This document shows, in pieces, positions 15,580-24,159 of a DNA stretch of 64,000 nt. A program made the translations under genes and the position numbers. The notes under the pieces were generated by a model. That model was not told where the DNA came from. It searched no databases and was given only the letters and a program-made list of their open reading frames with translations. Source of the DNA: Oscillospiraceae bacterium (GTDB lineage Bacteria > Bacillota > Clostridia > Oscillospirales > Ruminococcaceae); contig CAADVD010000022.1 of NCBI GenBank assembly GCA_900752435.1, positions 8,391-72,390 on the forward strand, in the 5' to 3' direction. Numbering within the stretch: position 1 is the stretch's first letter; each line of letters opens with the position of its first letter.

Positions 15580-15612
15580 TTGGTGTATCAAATATTCTGA
15601 GGAGGAACAGAC

Positions 15613-17001
15613 GTGAACGACGATTACGATTATAAGGAAAACCACGATCATCATTCATCACCGGACACTTGGGAAACGCTGTCCGAATCCACAACCGGAT
15701 ATACGCGCACGGATGGTGTCGATATTCACGCAGACTTTACACAGGAAACGCCGCCTGCACAGTCACCGCAGGAATCGGCTTCTGCACCTGCCGCTCCTGT
15801 ACCGCCGCCGAAAAAGCCGCATACTGCACTCAAGGTTGTGCTGATTTTGGCGGGCATTTTGCTGATCTTTTTGGCGCTGGTGCTGAGCGCTTATGCCATC
15901 AACCGTGCGGCGAGTGAGAATGCGGACGGCAGTGCCTCTGCTCTCTCTTCCTCATCCGGTGCGGACACTTCTCATCCAACCTTTGCCATCAACGATGTGC
16001 CGAAGGATACCGTCGCACCTCAGGATTCAACCGGTGAAATGGCAACGGAGGCCATTTATGAGAAAATCTCTCCTTCCATCGTGGGGATTGAAGCGTATAT
16101 GACGGATACCTCCGCACAGACGTATGCGTCTGCCAGTACCGCCAGCGGCATTGTCATGAATGCGGACGGCTACATCATTACCAACGCCCATGTTGTGGTG
16201 GATACAGACACCATGACGGCTTACGATCAAATTGATGTACACCTGTCCGACGATACCGTTTACCCAGCTCAGCTTGTCGGTGCGGATGTCAAAACGGATT
16301 TGGCTGTCATCAAGATTGCTGTGGAGGGTCTTACCCCGGCAGAATTCGGCGATTCTTCTGCCTTGAAAGTTGGAGAGAAAGCGGTTGCAATCGGCAATCC
16401 GACTGGCCTTACCCTGTCCAGCAGTCTGACGCAGGGCGTTATTTCCGGCATCAATCGTGATATTCCCATTGGAACGACCGGCAGTACGATGTCTTGCATT
16501 CAAATTGACGCGGCCATCAACCCGGGCAACTCCGGCGGCGCACTCATCAACAAATACGGTCAGGTTGTCGGCATTACCTCCAACAAGATTGTGGAAACCT
16601 CCTACGAGGGCATTGGCTTTGCGATTCCCATCAATGAAGCAAAGCCGATTCTGGATGATTTAATTGCCAATGGCTATGTTACCACCCGTGTGCGCATTGG
16701 TATTACGTTCCGTACCGTACCGGAATCCATTTCTGAAAAACTTGGCGTACCGGCCGGACTGCGCGTGGTGACGGTGGACGAAACCACCGATGCTTATGCC
16801 AAAGGTGTGACCAGCGGCGACATCATCACGCACATTGAAGGGGAACCGGTACTGGATTTGGATGACGTGTCCGCCATCCTAAACCAGAAAAAAGCCGGCG
16901 ACACCGTGACGCTGACCATCTACCGTGTGGTGGACAACAAAGCCCAGACGGTGGACATTGAAGTGGAGCTTCAGCAAGATACCACCGCCGCTCTGCGGTA
17001 A
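15613..17001 (+). CDS. HtrA/DegP-like S1C serine protease with PDZ domain
   Basis: A 462-residue membrane-anchored protease. The cytosolic N-terminus is acidic, then Pro-rich (48-68). One TM helix lies at 73-95, followed by a Ser-rich linker. The trypsin-like domain carries the triad His-193 (TNAHVVV), Asp-229 (KTDLAVIKI) and Ser-307 (GNSGGAL). A PDZ domain follows (about 375-450) with the GVTSGDIIT loop. It degrades or refolds misfolded exported proteins outside the membrane. It starts at GTG 15613 after GAGGAGGAACAG, 33 bases after the kinase, so it is the output gene of this two-component operon. Confidence 0.95.
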   Translation: MNDDYDYKENHDHHSSPDTWETLSESTTGYTRTDGVDIHADFTQETPPAQSPQESASAPAAPVPPPKKPHTALKVVLILAGILLIFLALVLSAYAINRAASENADGSASALSSSSGADTSHPTFAINDVPKDTVAPQDSTGEMATEAIYEKISPSIVGIEAYMTDTSAQTYASASTASGIVMNADGYIITNAHVVVDTDTMTAYDQIDVHLSDDTVYPAQLVGADVKTDLAVIKIAVEGLTPAEFGDSSALKVGEKAVAIGNPTGLTLSSSLTQGVISGINRDIPIGTTGSTMSCIQIDAAINPGNSGGALINKYGQVVGITSNKIVETSYEGIGFAIPINEAKPILDDLIANGYVTTRVRIGITFRTVPESISEKLGVPAGLRVVTVDETTDAYAKGVTSGDIITHIEGEPVLDLDDVSAILNQKKAGDTVTLTIYRVVDNKAQTVDIEVELQQDTTAALR

Positions 17002-17312
17002 AGAAAAACCAAAGGACTGTCACAGATTTCTGCGGCAGTCCTTGTCTATATCAAAGCAAAATTTTGTAGAACGAACCGAATCGATTGTTCCGCGGCGGTT
17101 CTGTTTCAGCGAAAAGCTCCGTTCCGCTGGAATTTTGCTGTGTTCTATTCTATGTGCATGAAGAAAAAAAGCGAATCCGTCGTTACAAAGGCGGGTTCGC
17201 TTTTTCTTTTGTTTTTCTGCTAAAATGCAGAAAAGGAATTCCATTGTCTATAAGCAGACCTAAAAATTTTTTTCGCAGTCAACAGCATTTTTTCTGAGAT
17301 GCTGACGATTGG
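17002..17312. other. Intergenic region with two terminator-like hairpins
   Basis: A hairpin at 17012-17043 (AAGGACTG/CAGTCCTT) and a stronger one at 17165-17207 (AAAAAGCGAATCCG/CGGGTTCGCTTTTT followed by CTTTT). The second should terminate htrA. The rest shows no supported gene. Confidence 0.6.
17165..17207 (+). terminator. Terminator downstream of htrA
   Basis: Stem AAAAAGCGAA-CCG with CGG-TTCGCTTTTT (one bulged pair) and a T-rich tail. Flanking A-runs also allow function on the minus strand for the aldo/keto reductase. Confidence 0.75.
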
Positions 17313-18437
17313 TTATCCCGTAACTTCTGCCAGTATCGCATGAATTTTTTGCAGTTCTTCTGGAATCCGAATTTTCTGCGGACATTTTTCCATGCAGGCG
17401 CCGCATTCCACGCATTGACTGCCGTCGCGGTCGGCCAGTGCTTTCATTCCATTTTTGAAGTCTTCGGCATATCCGGTCACTTTGTAATCGTTGTAGAGCC
17501 GGAAGACTTCCGGAATGTTGACGGATACCGGACAATCGATGCAGTATTTGCATTTGGTGCAGGGAATCAGGGTGTTTTGCTTGTAAATGGCAAGCGCTTG
17601 CTGAATCAAATCCTGCTCTTCCTCCGTGAGTGGAACAAACTGGTTCATGGTGTCCAAATTGTCCAATACCTGTTCTTTGCGTGACATGCCGCTGAGCACG
17701 GTCAGCACATTGGGCAGAGAAGCGGCGTATTGGATGGCCCAAGAAGCAATCGATTTGTTCGGCGCATGTGCTTTGAGCAGTGCAGCCGCTTCCTTTGGCA
17801 GGTTGGCCAATGCGCCGCCGCGTACCGGCTCCATCACGATGCAGGGCAGATGATACCGGCAGAGAATTTCATACTGCTGTTTGGCGTCCTGGTACTCCCA
17901 GTCGAGGTAGTTGAGCTGAATCTGCGCAAAGTCCCAGGTATTGGCTTTGCAGATGTCTTCCAGTACATCCGGTGTATCGTGGAACGAAAAGCCGATGTTG
18001 TGGATTTTTCCTTCCGCTTGTTTTTCACGCAGGAAATCAAAGGTTTTCCACTCAATGGCACGTTTCAGCCGCTGGGCGTCCATGGCGTGTACCAGATAAA
18101 AGTCGAAATAATCCACGCCGCACCGTTTGAGCTGATCGTTGAAGATGCGTTCCATATCCGCAGGAGAATTGCACATCCACAGCGGAAGCTTGTTGGTGAT
18201 GAAATAAGTATGGCGGTCATACTTTTTGAGTGCCTGTCCCAAAAAGCTTTGCGATTCGCCGTCGTGGTACATGTAAGCGGTGTCAAAATAGTTGACACCG
18301 TTTTCGTATGCCAAATCCACCATTTTTTGTGCCTGAACCGGCTCAATTTTACCATCCTCGCCAGTCGGCAAGCGCATGGCTCCAAACCCCAGCAGAGATA
18401 CTTTTTCGCCTGTTTTCTGAAAAATCCGATTGACCAT
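17313..18437 (-). CDS. Aldo/keto reductase with C-terminal 4Fe-4S domain
   Basis: A 374-residue protein. The TIM-barrel reductase domain (1-290) starts MVNRIFQKTGEKVSLLGFGAMRLP and has NYFDTAYMYHDGESQ and the catalytic-type DFYLVHAMD. The C-terminal ferredoxin-like part has CTKCKYCIDCP and CVECGACMEKCP, enough for two 4Fe-4S clusters. This architecture is common in anaerobic Clostridia; the physiological substrate is not known. The ATG at 18437 follows AGGAGGCT. An upstream in-frame extension lacks a ribosome site. Likely an NAD(P)H- or ferredoxin-linked carbonyl reductase. Confidence 0.93.
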   Translation of the reverse strand: MVNRIFQKTGEKVSLLGFGAMRLPTGEDGKIEPVQAQKMVDLAYENGVNYFDTAYMYHDGESQSFLGQALKKYDRHTYFITNKLPLWMCNSPADMERIFNDQLKRCGVDYFDFYLVHAMDAQRLKRAIEWKTFDFLREKQAEGKIHNIGFSFHDTPDVLEDICKANTWDFAQIQLNYLDWEYQDAKQQYEILCRYHLPCIVMEPVRGGALANLPKEAAALLKAHAPNKSIASWAIQYAASLPNVLTVLSGMSRKEQVLDNLDTMNQFVPLTEEEQDLIQQALAIYKQNTLIPCTKCKYCIDCPVSVNIPEVFRLYNDYKVTGYAEDFKNGMKALADRDGSQCVECGACMEKCPQKIRIPEELQKIHAILAEVTG

Positions 18438-18551
18438 AACAGCCTCCTTATTCTTCAAACCAAATTTTCTTTTTTCAACAAATAGAAACAAAGTTTCTAT
18501 TTTTATTATATTCGATATTTCTAAAAAATCAATGAATTTTTGTGGATTTGA

Positions 18552-18580
18552 TTGACCGATGCAAGATGTGCGAGTAAAAT
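18552..18580 (+). promoter_or_regulatory. Promoter of rpe
   Basis: TTGACC (18552-18557), a 17-base spacer, TAAAAT (18575-18580). The expected start near 18587 would leave the ATGs at 18590 and 18593 almost leaderless, which favours the TTG start at 18614. Confidence 0.75.
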
Positions 18581-18613
18581 ATACTTAGAATGATGGAAAG
18601 GATTGGGTTTGGT

Positions 18614-19261
18614 TTGAGGATAAAAACGTCACCGTCGCTTTTGGCCGCTGATTTTGCCGATTTAAAAAGCGACATTCGCAAAGTGGAGGGAACTGCTTCG
18701 ATGCTGCATGTGGATGTGATGGACGGCCATTTTGTGCCAAACATCAGCATCGGTGTGCCGGTAGTGGCGTCTCTTCGCAAATGCACGGATTTGCTGTTGG
18801 ATACGCACCTGATGATTTCCCGCCCGCAGGATTACATTGAGGCTTTTGCCAAGGCTGGTTCGGATTTGTTGTGCTTTCATTTGGAAGCAGACTGCGATGT
18901 GCGGAACACCATCGCGCTCATCCGTTCCTGCGGCAAGCAGGCGGCCGTCGCCATCAAGCCGGCAACACCGGCGGAAGCGGTACTGCCTTATGTCGAACAA
19001 CTGGATATGGTGCTGGTTATGACGGTGGAACCGGGCTTTGGCGGTCAGTCATTCATGCCTGCGATGATGGAAAAAGTACGCGCCATCCGCGCTTATGCTG
19101 ACCGGGTGCATCCGGATTTGGACATCCAAGTGGACGGCGGCATCAACCGCGAAACCGCGCCCGTTGCGGTGCAGGCTGGAGCCAATGTGCTGGTAGCCGG
19201 TTCGTTTGTATTCGGCAGTGCACAGCCAGCGGAAGAGCTTCGCTATCTGCACACACTTTGA
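18614..19261 (+). CDS. rpe: Ribulose-phosphate 3-epimerase
   Basis: A TIM-barrel enzyme of 215 residues that interconverts ribulose-5-phosphate and xylulose-5-phosphate in the pentose phosphate pathway. Markers are SPSLLAADFADL, HVDVMDGHFVPN (metal His/Asp), DTHLMI, MTVEPGFGGQ and DGGIN. I prefer the TTG at 18614 (GGAAAGGA ribosome site, protein starting MRIKTSPSLLAADF). In-frame ATG codons at 18590 and 18593 would add seven or eight residues. The gene is not in a ribosome-biogenesis operon here, unlike its usual rsgA neighbour. Confidence 0.94.
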   Translation: MRIKTSPSLLAADFADLKSDIRKVEGTASMLHVDVMDGHFVPNISIGVPVVASLRKCTDLLLDTHLMISRPQDYIEAFAKAGSDLLCFHLEADCDVRNTIALIRSCGKQAAVAIKPATPAEAVLPYVEQLDMVLVMTVEPGFGGQSFMPAMMEKVRAIRAYADRVHPDLDIQVDGGINRETAPVAVQAGANVLVAGSFVFGSAQPAEELRYLHTL

Positions 19262-19262
19262 T

Positions 19263-19853
19263 TCAACCGAGACAGCGTACAATGGTTGAAATTGCGTCGT
19301 CGCGGCTGATTTCCTTGCTGTGTTCCCGAAAAAATGCGGCCAATACGGTGCTTTTTCCCAAAAAGTCACCGTACTCTTGGAGTATGAATTGGATTTTTCG
19401 CTCCATCCGGCAGTAGGTATAGAGAAGCAAATAGTAGTGTGCTTCGTAGTGAAACAGAGAGGATTTCACGATGCCAGCCTGCATATCGGCGGCCAGCCGT
19501 TTGCAGACGGCGGTGACTGCATCAAGATTTTCTAATTCAAAAATCAGCGGTGTGTCAAAGTGAGGCGGTTCTTTCTTTGCCTTTACCGTTGGTTGTTCGG
19601 GCGGCTCGAATTCCACGATGTTGACGTAGAGAATACAGCCGCCCTCCGGTGAGGGAAAAGCTTCAATGAACAGCTTGTTGTGATCAATGCCAAGGTTGAT
19701 TTTATTTTGCACGCGGCGCATAATTTCCAGGATGGCCTGTCGAGTGGCGCTGTCGCTGTAATCCATTTCCTCATAGGTCAGGTCGTATTCGGCCATGTCC
19801 TTGTCCGATAAAACAACCTTGATGGTGCGTGAGTCGATGCGCTCAATTTTCAT
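19263..19853 (-). CDS. mecA: Adaptor protein MecA (ClpC adaptor)
   Basis: A 196-residue protein beginning MKIERIDSRTIKVVLSDKDMAEYDL, the substrate-binding N-terminal domain of MecA/YpbH adaptors. A Glu/Pro-rich linker and the ClpC-binding C-terminal domain (LDAVTAVCKRL ... YYLLLYTYCRMERKIQFILQEYGDF) follow. It targets proteins such as competence or stress factors to the ClpCP protease. This is unrelated to the penicillin-binding protein gene of the same name in staphylococci. ATG 19853 follows GGAGG. It converges with rpe, with stop codons almost touching. Confidence 0.93.
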   Translation of the reverse strand: MKIERIDSRTIKVVLSDKDMAEYDLTYEEMDYSDSATRQAILEIMRRVQNKINLGIDHNKLFIEAFPSPEGGCILYVNIVEFEPPEQPTVKAKKEPPHFDTPLIFELENLDAVTAVCKRLAADMQAGIVKSSLFHYEAHYYLLLYTYCRMERKIQFILQEYGDFLGKSTVLAAFFREHSKEISRDDAISTIVRCLG

Positions 19854-19993
19854 GATCGGTTCACCTCCGCTGACGGTTCGTATTGCTGTTATTCTAGTGT
19901 ATACAGCGGTTGAGGGATTCAGAACTATTTCCCGCTCAGAAACAACGGTGGAATTACAGACAATCCCAATAAAAAGGAATTGTAGATTTTTGA

Positions 19994-20022
19994 TTGTTTC
20001 TGCGCATTGATTATGGTATAAT
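19994..20022 (+). promoter_or_regulatory. Promoter of the small membrane protein / phosphohexomutase pair
   Basis: TTGTTT (19994-19999), a 17-base spacer, TATAAT (20017-20022). Confidence 0.65.
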
Positions 20023-20107
20023 AAGGATGATACAAAGGCTGAAAGAAAAAAGAGAGAGTCCGCGTATTTGTAAAAGGGAAAACACCATAGAATGAGGTAT
20101 AAAACAG

Positions 20108-20428
20108 ATGGCGAAAAAGACAATTGCAGGAAGATTATTACGCTTGTTTGGATTTTTGATTTTGGTGGCGTTTTTCATCGGATTCATCGTATTTCTTTAT
20201 GGGGTACTGATGTATTTCTTTGAGGGTGAACCGCTGAAAATACCGAAATTTTCATGGTCCGAAGTAACGGCGGTGTTCGATTTCAGTGCTTACACTGGGG
20301 ATGATGCGAATGATTCCGTTTCATCGGAGCCTGCGCCTGTTTCACAGGAGGCAGAGCCGTCCGCACCGGCAGAAGGCGATGCGTTCATACTGGAGTATGA
20401 CGGTGAACAGCTGATTGTGCGGATTTAA
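20108..20428 (+). CDS. Small single-pass membrane protein of unknown function
   Basis: A 106-residue protein with a basic N-terminus (MAKKTIAGRLLR), one hydrophobic helix (about 13-38), and an acidic Pro/Glu/Ser-rich tail that should lie outside the cell. The last residues (FILEYDGEQLIVRI) look like a short beta hairpin. I do not recognise a family. The start ATG 20108 is preceded by a weak ribosome site. It has its own promoter and lies 41 bases before the phosphohexomutase, so the two may form an operon. Codon usage is like that of its neighbours. Confidence 0.7.
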   Translation: MAKKTIAGRLLRLFGFLILVAFFIGFIVFLYGVLMYFFEGEPLKIPKFSWSEVTAVFDFSAYTGDDANDSVSSEPAPVSQEAEPSAPAEGDAFILEYDGEQLIVRI

Positions 20429-20469
20429 TTGGCAGTCAGCATTTGAAAATTATGTTGGAGGGATTACTG

Positions 20470-22188
20470 ATGTCAGAAATGAAATTGTATCAACGGTGGA
20501 TGTCTGTGGAGTTGGAAGACCAGGACTTGAAAGAAGAATTGGCCGCCATTCAAGGAGATATGGAAGCAATTAAAGACCGCTTCTATCGGGATCTGGCGTT
20601 TGGCACAGCCGGTCTGCGCGGCGTGATCGGCGCTGGAACAAACCGCATGAATATTTATGTGGTGCGCAAGGCGACGCAGGGTTATGCCGATTACATCAAT
20701 GAAAAATACGAGAATCCGACCGTGGCCATCAGCTACGACAGCCGCATCAAATCGGATCTCTTTGCCAAAGAAACCGCCCGCGTGATGGCCGCGAACGGCA
20801 TCCGCGTGTACATCTATCCGGAGCTGATGCCGGTTCCGTGCCTGTCCTATGCAGTGCGCGCATTGAAATGTCAAGGAGGCATCATGGTGACCGCCAGCCA
20901 CAATCCGGCCAAATACAACGGCTACAAGGCCTATGGTGACGATGGCTGTCAAATCGGTTTGGATGTAGCCAATGCGGTATTGGATAATATCGCAAAAATT
21001 GATATTTTTAACGGCGTAAAACTCACCGACTACGATCAGGCGATTGCCGACGGCATGATTACCTACATCGGTCAGGACGTGGTAGACGGCTTCTTAGACG
21101 CTGTCCAGTCCCAGCAGATTCATCCGGAGGTGGTTGCTTCCTCCAACTTAAAAGTGGTGTACACACCGCTCAACGGCGCAGGCAACAAGCCGGTTCGCGC
21201 CATCCTTGACCGCATTGGCATCAAAGATGTCATCGTTGTCAAAGAACAGGAACTGCCGAACGGCCATTTTCCAACCTGTCCGTTCCCGAATCCGGAAATC
21301 AAGGAAGCTATGACCTACGGCTTGAAGGTCTGCGAAGAAACCAAAGCCGACCTCTTGCTGGCGACCGACCCGGACTGTGACCGCGTGGGTATTGCCGTAC
21401 CGGATCAAAACGGTGAATACGTGCTCATCACCGGCAACGAAGTCGGTGCGATGCTGATGGAGTACATCTGCTCCCAGCGCATTGCGACTGGCACCATGCC
21501 GAAAGATCCGGTTGTGGTCACCACCATCGTGTCCACCGCCATCACCAAAAAGATTGCCGAAGCCTACGGCGTGGATTTGCGCCTGACCTTGACCGGCTTT
21601 AAATTCATCGGCGAGCAAATCTTTGGTTTGGAGCAGGCCGGCCATCCGGAGCGCTACATTTTGGGCTTTGAAGAAAGCTATGGTTATCTCATCGGTACGC
21701 ATGCGCGCGATAAGGATGCGGTTGTTGGTTCGATGATGATTTGCGAAATGGCCGCTTACCTGAAATCTCAGGGCATTACTGTGCTCGAATTTTTGGACAG
21801 CATTTATAAGAAATACGGCGTGTACCATCATGTACAGCAGAGCTTTGTCTGCGAGGGTGCGGCTGGTATGGAGCGCATGGCGGAAATCATGAAGGATTTG
21901 CAGGAGAACACACCGGCACAGATCGGCGGACTGAAGGTTCTGTCCGTGGACAACTACATCACCGGTGAAACCACGAACGTTTTGACCGGCGAAAAGACGC
22001 CGATTGCTCTGCCGAACTCTGCGGTACTCAACTATGTGCTGGAGGACAACGCAAGTGTGGCGATCCGTCCGTCCGGTACAGAACCGAAAATCAAAGCTTA
22101 CTACACGACTGTTGCGCTGACCAAGGCGGAAGCGACGGCGTTGCAGGAAAAAATTGCGGCGGACTTTACCAAGATATTGGGCTTCTAA
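20470..22188 (+). CDS. Phospho-sugar mutase (phosphoglucomutase/phosphomannomutase)
   Basis: A 572-residue alpha-D-phosphohexomutase of the long PgcA-like type. It has phosphoserine Ser-143 in MVTASHNPAKYNGYK, the metal loop DPDCDRVG, the sugar-specificity loop GFEESYGYL, and the phosphate-binding RPSGTEPKIK near the C-terminus. It interconverts glucose-1- and 6-phosphate (or mannose phosphates) for glycogen and cell-wall precursor synthesis. ATG 20470 has GGAGGG at 20457; the upstream ATGs overlap or precede that site. A weak hairpin at 22204-22233 follows the stop. Confidence 0.95.
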   Translation: MSEMKLYQRWMSVELEDQDLKEELAAIQGDMEAIKDRFYRDLAFGTAGLRGVIGAGTNRMNIYVVRKATQGYADYINEKYENPTVAISYDSRIKSDLFAKETARVMAANGIRVYIYPELMPVPCLSYAVRALKCQGGIMVTASHNPAKYNGYKAYGDDGCQIGLDVANAVLDNIAKIDIFNGVKLTDYDQAIADGMITYIGQDVVDGFLDAVQSQQIHPEVVASSNLKVVYTPLNGAGNKPVRAILDRIGIKDVIVVKEQELPNGHFPTCPFPNPEIKEAMTYGLKVCEETKADLLLATDPDCDRVGIAVPDQNGEYVLITGNEVGAMLMEYICSQRIATGTMPKDPVVVTTIVSTAITKKIAEAYGVDLRLTLTGFKFIGEQIFGLEQAGHPERYILGFEESYGYLIGTHARDKDAVVGSMMICEMAAYLKSQGITVLEFLDSIYKKYGVYHHVQQSFVCEGAAGMERMAEIMKDLQENTPAQIGGLKVLSVDNYITGETTNVLTGEKTPIALPNSAVLNYVLEDNASVAIRPSGTEPKIKAYYTTVALTKAEATALQEKIAADFTKILGF

Positions 22189-22346
22189 TTGCCGATTGTA
22201 AACAGGCGAGTGAATGCGTGCGTTCATTCGCCTATTTAGTACGCCAACAACGCTTTTGATTTTATCGCTGAGCAAAATATTTGAAAACTACTTGAATGAA
22301 TATGGTTCAGATGATAAAATAAATTTACAGAATTGAATCAAGAGTG

Positions 22347-23465
22347 ATGAAAATGAAACATACCAAATCCATAACTACCCGAAAGGTGAAAACACTCAAG
22401 CTGATTGACCGTCTGGTCTGGCTGATTCCGCTGGCATTTGCGGCATTGTTTCTGCTTACTCAGCCGTGGGCGGAGCTTTATGCCGAATGTGCTCGGGAAG
22501 CGGCGAACATGGGGATCGCAGTCCTATTGTTTTTCCTGCTTTTCGTTGCAATCGTTTCTCTTCCGGTTGTGGCCATATGGCTGGCTGTCAGCAAAACGCT
22601 CAAGAGGTCCGCAATCAAAAAGACCACCTTCAATGTGCTTCACGATTTTGACTATTATCGTGACCAACTGACCGGTATCTCTCCAACCGTAATCAGTATG
22701 CTCACGGATCTTGCGATTGAGCCGAAAAAGGATATTTCCGCGCTGATTTTGAAATACACGCTGATGGGTGTGGTGTCAACTGAAAACGGTGTGGTTCTGG
22801 TCAAAAATATGGATCATCCGGATTTACTGCCCAGCGACCGGTATCTTCTGAATGCGATTTCGGCCAACCAGTTCAACGCACAGACCGCATGGCAGTGGGC
22901 GAATATGGCCAAGGCGGAAGCCTTGCAAACGAACTATTTTCGCAATGCTCAGCCGAAAATAAATGGCTGCGCGACCTCTTGTTCCATAGGCTGTCTTATC
23001 CCGCTCTTAATCGTTGTGGCGGCTGGCCTGTTTGCTTATTCTCCGATGTATGCAAGCTTTGCGAGCTTTGTCGATTCCTTGGATGAAACCATGTCCAACG
23101 CGGAGGTGATCCGCTATATGCTGAACACTTCGGATGCGGCCTTGACAACTTTTGCGGCTTCCATCATGGCGGTTCTGACTTTTGCCGCCTTCATCCTGCC
23201 GATTGCTGCGATTGTGTATTTGATTGTAAAATTGGTAAGCCATCAAAAAGTCACAAGAACGCCGGCTGGGGATGAGCTGACAGAGGAAATCTACGGCATG
23301 AAAAACTTCATACACGATTTTTCCAACCTTGCGGAGGCCGACAAGGAACAGCTGATTTTGTGGGATGATTTTCTGATTTATGCAGTCGTTTTGGAAGAAA
23401 ATACGTCCATTGTTGATGAGATATGCGGTATGAAAAATATCTCCGTTATAAACTTTAATCTATAA
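22347..23465 (+). CDS. Membrane protein resembling the C-terminal half of DUF2207 proteins
   Basis: About 372 residues with two N-terminal TM helices (20-38 and 55-80), a cytosolic segment, two more TM helices (about 210-235 and 270-300), and a C-terminal IYGMKNFIHDFSNL...LILWDDFLIYAVVLEE stretch. That ending is the conserved tail of DUF2207/YciQ-like membrane proteins; the usual extracellular N-terminal DUF2207 beta domain is missing. ATG 22347 is the likely start (a GTG precedes it directly). It sits 19 bases before a LemA gene, the common partner in such pairs. Function is unknown. Confidence 0.78.
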   Translation: MKMKHTKSITTRKVKTLKLIDRLVWLIPLAFAALFLLTQPWAELYAECAREAANMGIAVLLFFLLFVAIVSLPVVAIWLAVSKTLKRSAIKKTTFNVLHDFDYYRDQLTGISPTVISMLTDLAIEPKKDISALILKYTLMGVVSTENGVVLVKNMDHPDLLPSDRYLLNAISANQFNAQTAWQWANMAKAEALQTNYFRNAQPKINGCATSCSIGCLIPLLIVVAAGLFAYSPMYASFASFVDSLDETMSNAEVIRYMLNTSDAALTTFAASIMAVLTFAAFILPIAAIVYLIVKLVSHQKVTRTPAGDELTEEIYGMKNFIHDFSNLAEADKEQLILWDDFLIYAVVLEENTSIVDEICGMKNISVINFNL

Positions 23466-23484
23466 TTTTCAGGAGGATTTTATC

Positions 23485-24060
23485 ATGGGAGTTTACATTG
23501 TCGTAGGCGTTATTGTTCTTGTTGTGCTTTTGCTGTTGGGATATAGCATCAAAAAACGCAACAATTTTGTTGTTATGCGAAATCGAATCAAGGATCAGCA
23601 GGCACAAATCGATGTTCAGCTCAAGCGCCGGTATGATCTCATTCCCAATCTCATTGAAACAGCAAAGGGCTATGCCTGCTTTGAGAAAAGCACCTTGGAA
23701 GCGGTGGCAAAGGCTCGCGCGACCGCTCTCGGAGCAAAGAATCTGGGCGAATCCATGGCGGCCAACGAGCAGCTTACCGGTATGCTTCACCGCATACTTG
23801 CCGTTGGCGAGAGCTATCCTGAGCTGAAAGCAAATGCCAACTTTATGCAGCTGCAAAACGAGCTGTCGGCCACAGAAGACAAAATTGCAAAGGCGAGACA
23901 ATTTTTCAACGATACGGTTCTCAAGTACAACAATGCGATTCAGGTTTTTCCTGCAAGTGTGGTTGCAGGAATGTGCGGATTTAAGGAGTATCAGTTCCTT
24001 GAAGCCGCCGAAAGTGAACGCGAAAGCATTAAAATCAGTTCGGATACTTTTCAGTTTTAG
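23485..24060 (+). CDS. lemA: LemA family protein
   Basis: A 191-residue protein with one N-terminal TM helix (3-22) and a helical LemA domain outside or inside the membrane. Its hallmarks are the NRIKDQQAQIDVQLKRRYDLIPNL start, YPELKANANFMQLQNELSATEDKI and ARQFFNDTVLKYNNAI. The start ATG 23485 follows AGGAGG. LemA proteins often pair with DUF2207-type membrane proteins, as here. No biochemical role is firmly established. Confidence 0.95.
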   Translation: MGVYIVVGVIVLVVLLLLGYSIKKRNNFVVMRNRIKDQQAQIDVQLKRRYDLIPNLIETAKGYACFEKSTLEAVAKARATALGAKNLGESMAANEQLTGMLHRILAVGESYPELKANANFMQLQNELSATEDKIAKARQFFNDTVLKYNNAIQVFPASVVAGMCGFKEYQFLEAAESERESIKISSDTFQF

Positions 24061-24159
24061 GAATCAACGATTGCTGTTGCATAACGCGCTCAACTGGGCG
24101 GCGTTATACTTGTTAAAATAGGTAGTGTATGACGCCATCATTGATAATAAGGAGAGAAA

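Noticed and set aside
19263..19853. Methicillin-resistance gene suggested by the symbol mecA
   Set aside because: The product is the ClpC adaptor MecA, not a penicillin-binding protein.
22204..22233. Terminator after the phosphohexomutase gene
   Set aside because: The hairpin AGGCGA/TCGCCT has a mismatch and no T-run, so I do not list it as a terminator.
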